Below are positions 46,661-54,552 of a stretch of DNA of 64,000 bases, piece after piece. Position numbers and translations under genes: made by a program. Source of the stretch: Siderastrea siderea (Eukaryota; Cnidaria; Anthozoa; Scleractinia; Rhizangiidae); assembly GCA_964030785.1 (NCBI GenBank), contig OZ034970.1, forward strand, positions 37,375,901 through 37,439,900, in the 5' to 3' direction. Numbering within the stretch: the first letter of the stretch is position 1; every line of letters begins with the position of its first letter. The notes beneath the pieces are model-generated. The model was not told the origin of the DNA. It did no database searches and saw nothing but the letters and a program-made list of their open reading frames with translations.

Positions 46661-46972
46661 TTAAGCAAAAGACAATCTAACTTTATTTCCATCCTTATCC
46701 ACAAACGCATTTCCACAATTTGCGAAATAATGAACCATATTATACTTTTTATCCAATATTTTTGAACACTGATAAATGCTTTTACATTTTGTAACAACTT
46801 GTGTATCAACATTAGTAATTAACACCTCCTTTGCGTTGCTTGGTCTTTTCCACAATTTTTCATCAAGATTTAACTTTTTTGCCAGCTCTTCTTTTGAGAG
46901 TTTGTTTGAAAATTTAATATTTTTTCCAACAGCCATTTTTCGCATTTCAGCTAGAGTTAAAATTTTTGCCAT
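46661..46972 (-). CDS. Small SAP/NUMOD-like protein
   Basis: 103 residues. The N-terminal half (MAVGKNIKFSNKLSKEELAK) looks like a short helix-extension-helix DNA-binding motif of SAP type. The C-terminal half (VDTQVVTKCKSIYQCSKIL) resembles a NUMOD1-type motif. I infer a DNA-binding accessory protein. It lies just upstream of polB with a 70-bp gap and follows the integrase in the same direction. The family call rests on motif memory only. Confidence 0.55.
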   Translation of the reverse strand: MAKILTLAEMRKMAVGKNIKFSNKLSKEELAKKLNLDEKLWKRPSNAKEVLITNVDTQVVTKCKSIYQCSKILDKKYNMVHYFANCGNAFVDKDGNKVRLSFA

Positions 46973-47010
46973 ATTTCCTTTCTTGTACGCAATATTTTTT
47001 TAAATTTATT

Positions 47011-47985
47011 TTACATCAAATCGTTAATATCTACCCAGGAATTAAATTTTTCCGGGTAACCGCTCCACTTCACCAAAGCTTTACCTTTTCGAGCGTCTCG
47101 TCGAATCACTTTCTCAATACGGTAAACGTCTTGAACAGCCTTTTGCATCTCCTGTTCATAAAAAGAACCTGATATCTCCTCACCACTGAGATCTTTGAGT
47201 CTGTAAGTGATAGGATTGGTGTATTGTATCTTGTCAACTGTAAAAACTTCTTCTGTCCAATTGGCTGTGTATCCTTTGTCAAAGACAGGACGTTTGTACT
47301 TAGATATTCTAACCTTATCACCGACTTTGAACTTTGACTTTGTCGAGATTGGCTTCATATCACCGAAAAGGTTAAAGTAGACAGTTCCTTCATTTTTCTT
47401 TTTACTTGCTTCTGTGGGTGTCATATTTATGCTTGAATGTCTGGTATTGTTATACTGTTTCACTAATTTGGGTAACATTTCAAGATACTGTGTATTCCCC
47501 TGAACACTAAACTGCTTCCACATCTTGGTTTTAATTGTTCTGTTCCATCTTTCGCAAACTGACGACTTTTCCTCATTCTCAGTTGAGTACAAGGTTATTT
47601 CATTCTTATCAAGTAGTTCCTTAACATGTTTGTTGTAATACTCTTTCCCTTTATCAGTCCAAAGATATTCCGGTTTACGCCCCTCTTTGAATATTGTTTT
47701 GAATGCTTGAGCAACAGTTTCACCTTTTTTATCCTTCAATGGGACAATCCAACCATATTTACTAAACACATCGAGTACCATGAGAAGATACCTATAACCC
47801 TTATTCCATCGACTGAATTTTTGCATCTCAACGATATCTGAACACCATATCCCGTCAATATGGTTTACAATTACCCGCCGCCGGGTGAAGTTACGCTTTA
47901 TCGGTTTATGAAGCTCATTAGCTAATTTTTCTTGCCAGTTTTCTTCACTCGACGGCCTTTTCAGTTTAAACCAAGACCAAGTTTT
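47011..47985 (-). CDS. INT: Polinton DDE integrase with chromodomain (start uncertain)
   Basis: Retrovirus-type integrase that inserts the element. The first ATG is at 47826, giving 271 residues, but the frame stays open upstream to a TAA near 47987. That upstream part includes the conserved stretch ELHKPIKRNFTRRRVIV and GIWCSDIVEM, whose Asp (codon 47838-47836) is the first catalytic residue. Counting from 47826, the second is Asp 58 (LWTDKGKEYY) and the third Glu 92 (SSVCERWNRT). The tail (about 236-271: YRIEKVIRR...LVKWSGYP...SWVDINDL) is a chromodomain, thought to guide targeting to chromatin. The functional protein must begin upstream of 47838, through splicing, a non-ATG start or a lost start. 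It overlaps the phospholipase gene end. Confidence 0.85.
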   Translation of the reverse strand, partial: KTWSWFKLKRPSSEENWQEKLANELHKPIKRNFTRRRVIVNHIDGIWCSDIVEMQKFSRWNKGYRYLLMVLDVFSKYGWIVPLKDKKGETVAQAFKTIFKEGRKPEYLWTDKGKEYYNKHVKELLDKNEITLYSTENEEKSSVCERWNRTIKTKMWKQFSVQGNTQYLEMLPKLVKQYNNTRHSSINMTPTEASKKKNEGTVYFNLFGDMKPISTKSKFKVGDKVRISKYKRPVFDKGYTANWTEEVFTVDKIQYTNPITYRLKDLSGEEISGSFYEQEMQKAVQDVYRIEKVIRRDARKGKALVKWSGYPEKFNSWVDINDLM

Positions 47986-48653
47986 TGCTTTGTGTTAATA
48001 ATATTTCGCGTCATCCAATGACCCCATTGTCTCTCATTATAAGGAACAGAATCCAACGCTTTGACCATTTTCCTGTCGGCTTTATTCTTACATTTTTTAT
48101 CATCTTTGCAAACTGAATAATCGACGTCATGTTGCATGGCTATGGCATCAGTATTACCAGTTGGTTTGTCATATATTTCGAGTATCTCTCCTGTTTTTGG
48201 ATCCCATCTGACCTGATTTTCAAGATTGTTGTAGGGGCCTGTGTATTTATGCCCTGGAAGAGTCCAACCCCCTTTTGGTTTAGGGAGTTTTCCAATGGCT
48301 TTATGAATATCAATTCCGGCCCCATCCAAATCTTTTCTGTCGGTTTTATATTTTTTATTGGGTCGTATCTTTGTTGATAGTTGATCAAGCATTTCCGATC
48401 CTGTTTTTTGAATAAAAGGGGCCGCTCTTTCCAAAGCATAATCAAGAGCCTTTTTCTGCAGTTTTGGGTTTCTTAGAGCTTCACTACCGTAATAACGCCC
48501 CATTTCTACAGCTTTTTTTCCAAGCCAAGGAATACCGTGGTGAATTAACATATCAGTGCCAGTCGATGTCATCGTATCCAAAATGCCCGCCCCTTCAGAC
48601 GGGCTATTTAGTTTCCCTGATTCTTTACGAATCTTGTTTTGGTTATACCACAT
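47961..48653 (-). CDS. Parvovirus-type phospholipase A2 virion protein
   Basis: 230 residues. The C-terminal half has the phospholipase A2 signature of parvovirus VP1 type: a calcium-loop-like LPGHKYTGPYNNLE (122-135) and the catalytic pair in AMQHDVDYS (His165, Asp166), with Cys and Lys following. In parvoviruses this enzyme opens endosomal membranes during entry. The N-terminal half has two hydrophobic/helical segments and a KDLDGAGID site (109-113) matching the adenain consensus, just ahead of the enzyme domain. The start has ATG next to GTGG and no TAAATG. The 3' end overlaps the integrase frame. Confidence 0.75.
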   Translation of the reverse strand: MWYNQNKIRKESGKLNSPSEGAGILDTMTSTGTDMLIHHGIPWLGKKAVEMGRYYGSEALRNPKLQKKALDYALERAAPFIQKTGSEMLDQLSTKIRPNKKYKTDRKDLDGAGIDIHKAIGKLPKPKGGWTLPGHKYTGPYNNLENQVRWDPKTGEILEIYDKPTGNTDAIAMQHDVDYSVCKDDKKCKNKADRKMVKALDSVPYNERQWGHWMTRNIINTKQKLGLGLN

Positions 48654-48771
48654 TCATCGCATGTGCAAAAGAACATAAGTCGACCATTTTTTGCATATTT
48701 ATAACCTGAAGGCTCAACACACTCAGTTTCTTTCCTCTGTTTTACGCAATAAGATTTCATTTATAATATGG

Positions 48772-49428
48772 TTATATAATTTTTTCTAACTTTTTGAAAT
48801 ATTTTTCAATGAATTTTTCATTCTTTTCTGTATTATGAACATCGAAAACTTGTAAAAGGTCAAAATATGACGAACCTCTATTCATTTCATTCAAAAAGTA
48901 TAAACAAAAGTAACCACAAGTTAATGTATTCAACGCTTGTATCTGATTATTCTGATGAATGAGAGTTAGGTTTTTCTTCTTTGCGTGATCCACAATTTCC
49001 TGAAATGGTAACAAACCAAAACTGTCAAAATAATTAATTTCCCCATTTTTAACATATGTTGAAACCCAATGGCTTCCACCCATGTATGATGGTTCAAGAT
49101 TATAAATGAATAGCGCCATTTTGTGGCTATGTGGAACAGTTTGGTCTCTTGACAGCACGCCGCCCTTGTCTATTGGTATTCCAAGATGCTGACACCATTT
49201 CATCAAATCAAAGTTGCTCAAGGCAGTATTTTTGTCGAATTTCAAAGAATTGTTCCCAACAGTGGGATTCCGTTGAATGGGCTGTTTTTCCCTAAAAGCA
49301 ACCCTTTTCCAAATTTTTTTTTTTACTCCCGCCGCCTCCTTGTTCCCATGTTCCAAAAAATGGGGGCGGTGGTTGGTACACACCAAGTCGAGGCGCCGAT
49401 CCCCCCTCCAGTTTGGGCGCTTTTCCAA
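48772..49428 (-). CDS. PRO: Adenain-like cysteine protease (start uncertain)
   Basis: Maturation protease of the adenovirus/Polinton family. Catalytic residues in the numbering from 49428: His120 (GGSHWVSTY), Asp135 (NYFDSFG), Cys175 (TLTCGYFCLYF). The core begins about residue 71 (SNFDLMKWCQHLGIP), as in the family. The first 35 codons run antisense-like through the Pro/Gly-rich end of the upstream gene and look non-native. Homology-like sequence starts at KKKIWKRVAFREKQ, right after an 11-A tract (minus strand, 49324-49314), where the upstream minor virion protein frame ends. The protease may therefore be made as a frameshift product of that gene. Confidence 0.85.
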   Translation of the reverse strand: MEKRPNWRGDRRLDLVCTNHRPHFLEHGNKEAAGVKKKIWKRVAFREKQPIQRNPTVGNNSLKFDKNTALSNFDLMKWCQHLGIPIDKGGVLSRDQTVPHSHKMALFIYNLEPSYMGGSHWVSTYVKNGEINYFDSFGLLPFQEIVDHAKKKNLTLIHQNNQIQALNTLTCGYFCLYFLNEMNRGSSYFDLLQVFDVHNTEKNEKFIEKYFKKLEKII

Positions 49429-50041
49429 TTCTTGGAACGCCCGAACCTGTCATCTTTTTAAAAGCCTCAAGGGCGAGCGGAATACCGATTGATGCTAAAA
49501 GTGTACCAAGAAAACCTCCAGTTTGGTTTTGAGTGGGTTTGATATGAACGCCTGAACCAGTTTGTAATGCATTGAGAATATCCTTTTTCTGTTTATTGCT
49601 CAATAGATGTTTATGAGCGATAAGTTGTTCTATTTTTGAATTTGGAATGAGAAAACCACCTGTCTGTGAACCTTTTCCAGATATTTTTTTAACAATTTGT
49701 GATGCACCCTCAGAAGCAGCGCCAGCCAGAGCTGATAATCCAATAGTTTTTGCTAATGTTGGTCCAAAAGTTCGACCAAGTGTCAAAATTGAACTCAAAA
49801 GTGAACCACCCACTTGTTTTCTGATGTTGGTCTTGGCCAGTTTTATTTCCATTCCTTTTCTCATATTACGACTTTTTTCCAACCTTTTTACAATATTTGA
49901 AGGAACAAGAAGAGTGTCATTTCCGGTGAGGTAATCTTTTTTTAACCTCAGAGTAATTGTTTCAGGGTTGTGATAAGCTTTACTAAGTTTCTTTTTTTGA
50001 TTTTCGGAAAGCGTTACATTGATTTCGTATAGTTCTACCAT
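49292..50041 (-). CDS. Minor virion protein, pX/pVI-like, with adenain sites
   Basis: 249 residues. N-terminus EINVTLSENQKKKLSKAY and DTLLVPSN is a module shared with the next gene upstream. The middle is a Gly/Ala-rich hydrophobic stretch (about 82-116: LLSSILTLG...LSALAGAASEG), likely membrane-active. The end is Pro/Gly-rich. ISGKG (120-124), MTGSG (197-201) and LEGGS (211-215) fit the adenovirus protease consensus. The start follows AAAATAAATATGG. The frame ends 15 codons after entering the Gly-rich/poly-Lys tract shared with the protease frame. Confidence 0.6.
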   Translation of the reverse strand: MVELYEINVTLSENQKKKLSKAYHNPETITLRLKKDYLTGNDTLLVPSNIVKRLEKSRNMRKGMEIKLAKTNIRKQVGGSLLSSILTLGRTFGPTLAKTIGLSALAGAASEGASQIVKKISGKGSQTGGFLIPNSKIEQLIAHKHLLSNKQKKDILNALQTGSGVHIKPTQNQTGGFLGTLLASIGIPLALEAFKKMTGSGVPRIGKAPKLEGGSAPRLGVYQPPPPFFGTWEQGGGGSKKKNLEKGCF

Positions 50042-50086
50042 ATTTATTTTATTGCAAAATAAAATAAATTCAGTGAATTTTTTGAA

Positions 50087-50521
50087 TTAATACCAGATGA
50101 TATCAAATTCAGTAAGTTTTTCTATATTCCGTGCAATGGAATTTTCTGTTGAGTCATCTATTAATGAATAATTTAAAGCAAAATCAATTCCTTTTTCACC
50201 TTCCCAATCTTCCAAAATTGCTGGATTAAAAAAAAGACCATAATATTCCCACATATCATTGGTATATGGATCTTCATTGTGAATACAAAATTCTCCCCAC
50301 ATTTCATCACAAGTTGATTCATCAATAATAGCATCAGTTCCATCGGGAGCGTCATCCAACCCCTCATATGACTCTGTAGGAACAAGAAGAGTATCACTTC
50401 CTCTGAGAGCGTCTTTTGATAACCTCAGTCTAATATTTTCACGGTTGTAAAAAGCTTGACAAATTTTTTCTTTTTGATACTTTGAAAGTGTAACATTTAT
50501 TTCTTGTAGTACTGTTTCCAT
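50087..50521 (-). CDS. Truncated acidic paralogue of the pX-like N-terminal module
   Basis: 144 residues. Residues 5-49 (EINVTLSKYQKEKICQAF..., LLVPTES) are clearly related to the start of the next gene. The remainder is unrelated and acidic (DDAPDGTDAIIDESTCDEMW, YNDMW-like aromatic segments). Start context AAAATAAATGG. Both genes share the same leader (GAATTTTTTGAATTA in mirror form), which supports duplication followed by replacement of the rest. Function unknown. Confidence 0.55.
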   Translation of the reverse strand: METVLQEINVTLSKYQKEKICQAFYNRENIRLRLSKDALRGSDTLLVPTESYEGLDDAPDGTDAIIDESTCDEMWGEFCIHNEDPYTNDMWEYYGLFFNPAILEDWEGEKGIDFALNYSLIDDSTENSIARNIEKLTEFDIIWY

Positions 50522-50565
50522 TTATTTTATTACAAAAATAAAATAAATTCATTGAATTTTTTGAA

Positions 50566-51855
50566 TTAGACCATCATAAGTTCATTTCCAACCTTGTTGA
50601 CAATGACCTCACTTTCATAAAATACGATGGCATGAGCTCTCACATCAGCTGTTGGTGCTGTGTTTAATCTGTAGTTCAAAATCAGTTGTTTTGGATCTCG
50701 TGTGATAGCCTCTTTTTGGTAGGTCAGATCAAAATAGACAAGACCGTAAAGAGATGTGAAATTATGAATATTCAACTGCGTTCCTGTATTCAAATCATTC
50801 TTTCGAAAGGCATAAGACATTAAATCGTTGAAGATTCTCACTTTTGAATCAGCATCATAATCCAATCCAGGATAAAAAGTATTGGTTCCATACTCCAAAC
50901 GACATGATGCAAGAGAGCTATTAGCGTCTGCAGAATTCAGCTTAAAAGTATCGAAAATGTAAGGAGTTCTCTCAGATTCCTCATTGTTTGGAGCATTTGT
51001 TCTCTGTAAATAAATGAATACATGTTTGACATTGTCAATGGCTGGGCTAATCTGAAACATGTTTTGAACTGCCCTTGTATTCGCACTCTGAATGTACATA
51101 TCTTTCATGTATGTCCATTTGGTTGGTTTGAGAAAATCTTTCACAAAATCACCATATGCACTATCTTTCGGAATCATTCTTGGAAGCCAAAGATAAAATC
51201 GAGTGACAACCACCCGCCCATTGTCAGCAGCGGCTGCTTTGTGAATCAATTCATCATCATCATTCAAGTCCAGTTCGAATGTGAGCTGCATGGGAGGAAG
51301 CATTTTGTCTTCCAATTCCTCAAAGAAACTGTATCTGTTCAACGGAATGATCTCATTCATGCTTTTGGCTCCACCATTACCATTGTTCTGTACAGCCTGA
51401 GTTAAAATTCGTCTTGCTTCGAAACCTAAATTGGTATTTGCTGTTGAATCATCTGTGTCAAGATACCAAAAACTATTTTTAGCAACTGATCTGCTGAAAT
51501 CATCGCTATACTCGAGTAAATTTTTAACATTTGAGATTCTATGAATGTTGTCACTATCGTACACTATTTTACCAGCAGATTTAATAACCATGTGTTTGAT
51601 AATAGAATGTGACCCATTAATCATTGAAATTCGGTCAGCGGCTGCAAAACCGGATCCATCGGCTTTCTTTTGAAGCTCTTTGGTTACCTCAAAATATCCA
51701 TTAAAATAATCGAAAAAAGTGGATCTGTCGGTTATTGTGAATTTATATCCTGTTTTTTTCTGAGAATTGTTGTTTCCAGGTTGTTCAATAATATTGTCAA
51801 GGGCGAATCTAACCATTTCATATCGTTGCAATTTTTCACTTGTTCTGAATGTCAT
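50566..51855 (-). CDS. MCP: Major capsid protein, hexon-type double jelly roll
   Basis: 429 residues, without stops. It has the size and composition of Polinton/adintovirus hexons, beta-rich with aromatic strands: TGYKFTITDRSTFFDYFNGY near the start, MNEIIPLNRYSFFEELEDKM about 165-185, PMQLTFELDL, RVVVTRFYLWLPRM, and LMSYAFRKNDLNTGTQLN with FTSLYGLVYFDL near the end. It should form the trimeric capsomers of an icosahedral particle. It lies between the minor proteins and the penton-like gene, the usual structural cluster. A 46-codon fragment of a second hexon is found at 58234-58374. Confidence 0.8.
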   Translation of the reverse strand: MTFRTSEKLQRYEMVRFALDNIIEQPGNNNSQKKTGYKFTITDRSTFFDYFNGYFEVTKELQKKADGSGFAAADRISMINGSHSIIKHMVIKSAGKIVYDSDNIHRISNVKNLLEYSDDFSRSVAKNSFWYLDTDDSTANTNLGFEARRILTQAVQNNGNGGAKSMNEIIPLNRYSFFEELEDKMLPPMQLTFELDLNDDDELIHKAAAADNGRVVVTRFYLWLPRMIPKDSAYGDFVKDFLKPTKWTYMKDMYIQSANTRAVQNMFQISPAIDNVKHVFIYLQRTNAPNNEESERTPYIFDTFKLNSADANSSLASCRLEYGTNTFYPGLDYDADSKVRIFNDLMSYAFRKNDLNTGTQLNIHNFTSLYGLVYFDLTYQKEAITRDPKQLILNYRLNTAPTADVRAHAIVFYESEVIVNKVGNELMMV

Positions 51856-51886
51856 CTTTTTATTTATCTGTTGAGAAATTTTTTTT

Positions 51887-52261
51887 TTATATTGTTTTTT
51901 TCTTATTTTTTTTTATACCGCTTCCAGAAATCAATCTATTCAATATCAGGTTGTAATCTTCTTCTTTTTCTTTTTGTTTGTTCTTTGCTTTTGTTTTGGC
52001 TTTTCCCGAAGACTGAAGGTCTTTCATGAAAAGATGGCCTGCTTTTTCAGCAACTTTTTCAACAGCTTTTTTACCAAGTTTATCACCGGCACTTTCTATT
52101 CCTGATTTCAAAGCTTTTTTAGCAATAGGTTTCACAACTGCGTCCACAATTTTTTTCATTGGTTTAAAAATATTATCCACGATCAAACCGGATCCTTTAT
52201 GTTTGTAGACAAATTTTCCAAGACTTGGATGAAAAATTCGTTTGTAATTGTACGTCATCAT
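51887..52261 (-). CDS. Small basic core-like virion protein with adenain site
   Basis: 124 residues. N-terminus YKRIFHPSLGKFVYKHKGSG; middle amphipathic helix with KPIAKKALKSGIESAGDKLG; then a Lys-rich tail. LISGSGI near the C-terminus (ISGSG 111-115) fits the adenain consensus. It resembles adenovirus core/pX-type peptides in size, charge and site, but I infer the function. Start context ATTATAAAATGATG. A decayed second copy of its N-terminus lies just upstream. Confidence 0.5.
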   Translation of the reverse strand: MMTYNYKRIFHPSLGKFVYKHKGSGLIVDNIFKPMKKIVDAVVKPIAKKALKSGIESAGDKLGKKAVEKVAEKAGHLFMKDLQSSGKAKTKAKNKQKEKEEDYNLILNRLISGSGIKKNKKKTI

Positions 52262-52672
52262 TTTATAATTAGCTTATATTTTTTTTTCTCTCAAAATTAT
52301 CAGATAACTGAAATTTGATGTTACGATAAACTCTATATCCGTTGTGTGGAAGAAGAAATGAGCAAACCTCTTTTGAGCAGATCCTATCATTACCCTCACA
52401 CCGACGAACAACGCACCCTCACAAGCTGTATAAAGCGGTTCAATTGGGGTACCAAGTATTCCCACCATCGGAAGAGTATTTTATTTTTTTGGTTGTTCAA
52501 CTCTGATATAATATTGGACCATATAATTCGACCTGAACCGAGTTCATATTGTTTTATCGGTTTGAAAATATTATCCACAATCAAACCTGATCCTTTATGT
52601 CTATAAACAAATTTTCCAAGACTCTGATGATAAATTTGTTCGTAATTGTACACCTTCATTTATAATTATCTT
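52262..52672 (-). pseudogene. Scrambled duplicate of core-like and penton-like gene pieces
   Basis: The frame 52659-52396 starts like the core-like protein (YEQIYHQSLGKFVYRHKGSG, FKPIK). It then jumps to a degraded piece of the penton-like protein (QYELGSGRII, ELNNQKNK, WEYLV). The frame 52468-52274 ends like the penton-like C-terminus (SYLIILREKK). I infer an unequal recombination that left fragments of the two adjacent genes fused. Not expected to be functional. Confidence 0.6.
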
Positions 52673-53431
52673 TTATTTTTTTTCTCTTAAAATTAGAGAA
52701 AATGATGTATCAGCGTCATTTAAATCTATTATTCGTCGTTTACCATCAGTGATGTATATCCGCAGTGTGTTTATGGTGCTCTTGTTTACTGGATAATATT
52801 GAACTCTCAATGGCTCTTTAGTAAAAGCATAAGATGGTTGTAAATCATTTGTGCTAAAAGTGTAGATAATATCCGTTTCATGTTCATCAACGAGACTTTC
52901 TGAAATGAGATCGCAATGTATATTCAAAATCTCTGTATCTTGACTAAGATTTGGTGTGTAGTCACCAACATTTTTAAAACTGGTTAAAATTCGTTTGTTA
53001 AATCCAATCAGATCGCTAAAATTTGATGTTGTTAGATCCAGCTGGTAGTCTTTCGCGAGATTTACTGTTGTTTTGAAAGTTGTGTTGTTGAATTTTAATG
53101 TAATTGGATATGTAGTCGAGCTTGAAGTTGTTATTTTTGTCTGTTGCTTGATAAAATCATTGAAACTGATATAATTCCATGTACCCGGTGGGAAGATTAT
53201 ATCTTTCCAAGTTTTCCCACCATTGGAAGAGTATTTTATTTTTTGGTTGTTTAACTCTAATGTGATATTGAACCATGTGAAAGACATGGATATAATTCGA
53301 CTTAAACCGAGTTCATATTGTTTGTTTGCATCAAGCATTATTGGTTGATTATATCTGATTGTAAAATCGCTAGGCTTATTTTTTGAATGTTTCTTGACAT
53401 TATGAGAAGATAATACCAATGGAATTTGCAT
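52673..53431 (-). CDS. Penton-like minor capsid protein (single jelly roll)
   Basis: 252 residues. Alternating beta segments with the order typical of Polinton minor capsid proteins: MQIPLVLSSHNVKKHSKNKP and SDFTIRYNQPIML at the start, YELGLSRIISMSFTWFNI, a PPGTWNYISFNDFIKQQ loop, and FNNTTFKTTVNLAKDYQLDL further on. It is expected at the capsid vertices. It sits next to the hexon gene in the leftward block. The family call follows from size, position and pattern. Confidence 0.65.
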   Translation of the reverse strand: MQIPLVLSSHNVKKHSKNKPSDFTIRYNQPIMLDANKQYELGLSRIISMSFTWFNITLELNNQKIKYSSNGGKTWKDIIFPPGTWNYISFNDFIKQQTKITTSSSTTYPITLKFNNTTFKTTVNLAKDYQLDLTTSNFSDLIGFNKRILTSFKNVGDYTPNLSQDTEILNIHCDLISESLVDEHETDIIYTFSTNDLQPSYAFTKEPLRVQYYPVNKSTINTLRIYITDGKRRIIDLNDADTSFSLILREKK

Positions 53432-53442
53432 ATTTTATATAT

Positions 53443-54411
53443 TCACAAGAAAAAGTTTTTATAAATTTTGTTGTAATGACTTTTATTAATTACATGGTTT
53501 CTCAGTAAAATATCGAGAATAGCCACACCAGTGTTTCTAAGCTCTATGCTATTATTACCAGCACCAATTGATCCAACAATTAACTCTAACTTTTTGACAG
53601 CTTCTTTAGGATTAAGAAAAACAACACTTGCATTTCCGCCTCTTTTGAGGCCAGAGCCTTTGATACTCTTCAACTTATTTTGGTTATAGTTGATATAATC
53701 GTTGAGAACTTTTCGAGCGTCGTCGATAACCTTTCTTCTGAATTGTGCTTCAGATTGACTTATCAAACCTTTGTTCAACTGCTTTGTAATGTGTGTTTTG
53801 TAACCTGGAAGTTGTTGTCTTTTCTTGACTGCATTTTCGATTTTCTTTGACAAGAAAGAATGTCTTGTTTTTTCTGTCATATCTTCTCTTTCGAGTTGTG
53901 CTTCAATGTCATCATAGTTAGCCAATCCAAGTTCATCTAAAGTCTCATTTATTCTATCTTCTTCAAAAATCTCATAATCTGGAACTTCATATTCTGGTGG
54001 GTCTTCAAGTTGCATATACTCAGGATTGACATATATTTTCTTTTTTCCTGTTTCCAAATCTTTGAGAACATCATCATATGAGGGTGGTTTTGGAACAAGC
54101 TGTTTTGCAGTTTGTGGTTGAACCCCTTCATCAAACAAATCTTGAAGATTATAATCTGGTATTCCTTCATCATCGATATTGATACCATAATCTGGAACCT
54201 CTACTTTTTTCCTTTGCAACCGTCTTTTCACAGGTTGAGGTTGCGTCAACTCTTTCAAACCGGATGTTATTGGTTTGAAAAGCTTTTCTGCTTCAACATC
54301 ACTCATTGCATCGGTTATTTTCTTTTGTTTTAGCGTTTCTCTAATAGTATTGATAACTTGACCAATTTTCGATCTTTTTTCAGCCATTTCTTTCCACTTG
54401 AGGAGACTCAT
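53443..54411 (-). CDS. Virion protein with PPxY late motif and adenain site
   Basis: 322 residues. It is Pro/Tyr/acid-rich in the middle, with PKPPSYDDV (PPSY at 109-112), the WW-domain ligand used by adenovirus pVI and many retroviruses to recruit Nedd4-type ligases. EYEVPDYEIF follows. The C-terminal third is basic, with SIKGSGLKRG (IKGSG about 250-254) fitting the adenain consensus. I infer a matrix/pVI-like role in assembly or trafficking. It is the first gene of the leftward block, transcribed from the shared promoter at 54412-54552. Confidence 0.6.
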   Translation of the reverse strand: MSLLKWKEMAEKRSKIGQVINTIRETLKQKKITDAMSDVEAEKLFKPITSGLKELTQPQPVKRRLQRKKVEVPDYGINIDDEGIPDYNLQDLFDEGVQPQTAKQLVPKPPSYDDVLKDLETGKKKIYVNPEYMQLEDPPEYEVPDYEIFEEDRINETLDELGLANYDDIEAQLEREDMTEKTRHSFLSKKIENAVKKRQQLPGYKTHITKQLNKGLISQSEAQFRRKVIDDARKVLNDYINYNQNKLKSIKGSGLKRGGNASVVFLNPKEAVKKLELIVGSIGAGNNSIELRNTGVAILDILLRNHVINKSHYNKIYKNFFL

Positions 54412-54552
54412 TTTATTATAACAAAATAAAAATTTTTTACCAAAAATGGAGTTATTGAATATAAAAAAGATTGCATAGCGTGTTGCATAGCGTGTTGCAT
54501 AGCGTGTTGCATGAAATTATAAAGAAAAAAAATTTTTATTTTGTTATAATAA
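54412..54552. promoter_or_regulatory. Symmetrical divergent promoter with 12-bp tandem repeat
   Basis: A 27-bp perfect inverted repeat lies directly before both start codons (54412-54438 and 54527-54553; core TTATTATAACAAAATAAAAA). Between them are 3.5 copies of TTGCATAGCGTG (54471-54512). It separates the leftward virion genes from the ATPase/fibre block. The identical leaders suggest the two blocks are co-regulated and the central repeat may bind a regulator. This is inference from position and symmetry. Confidence 0.6.
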
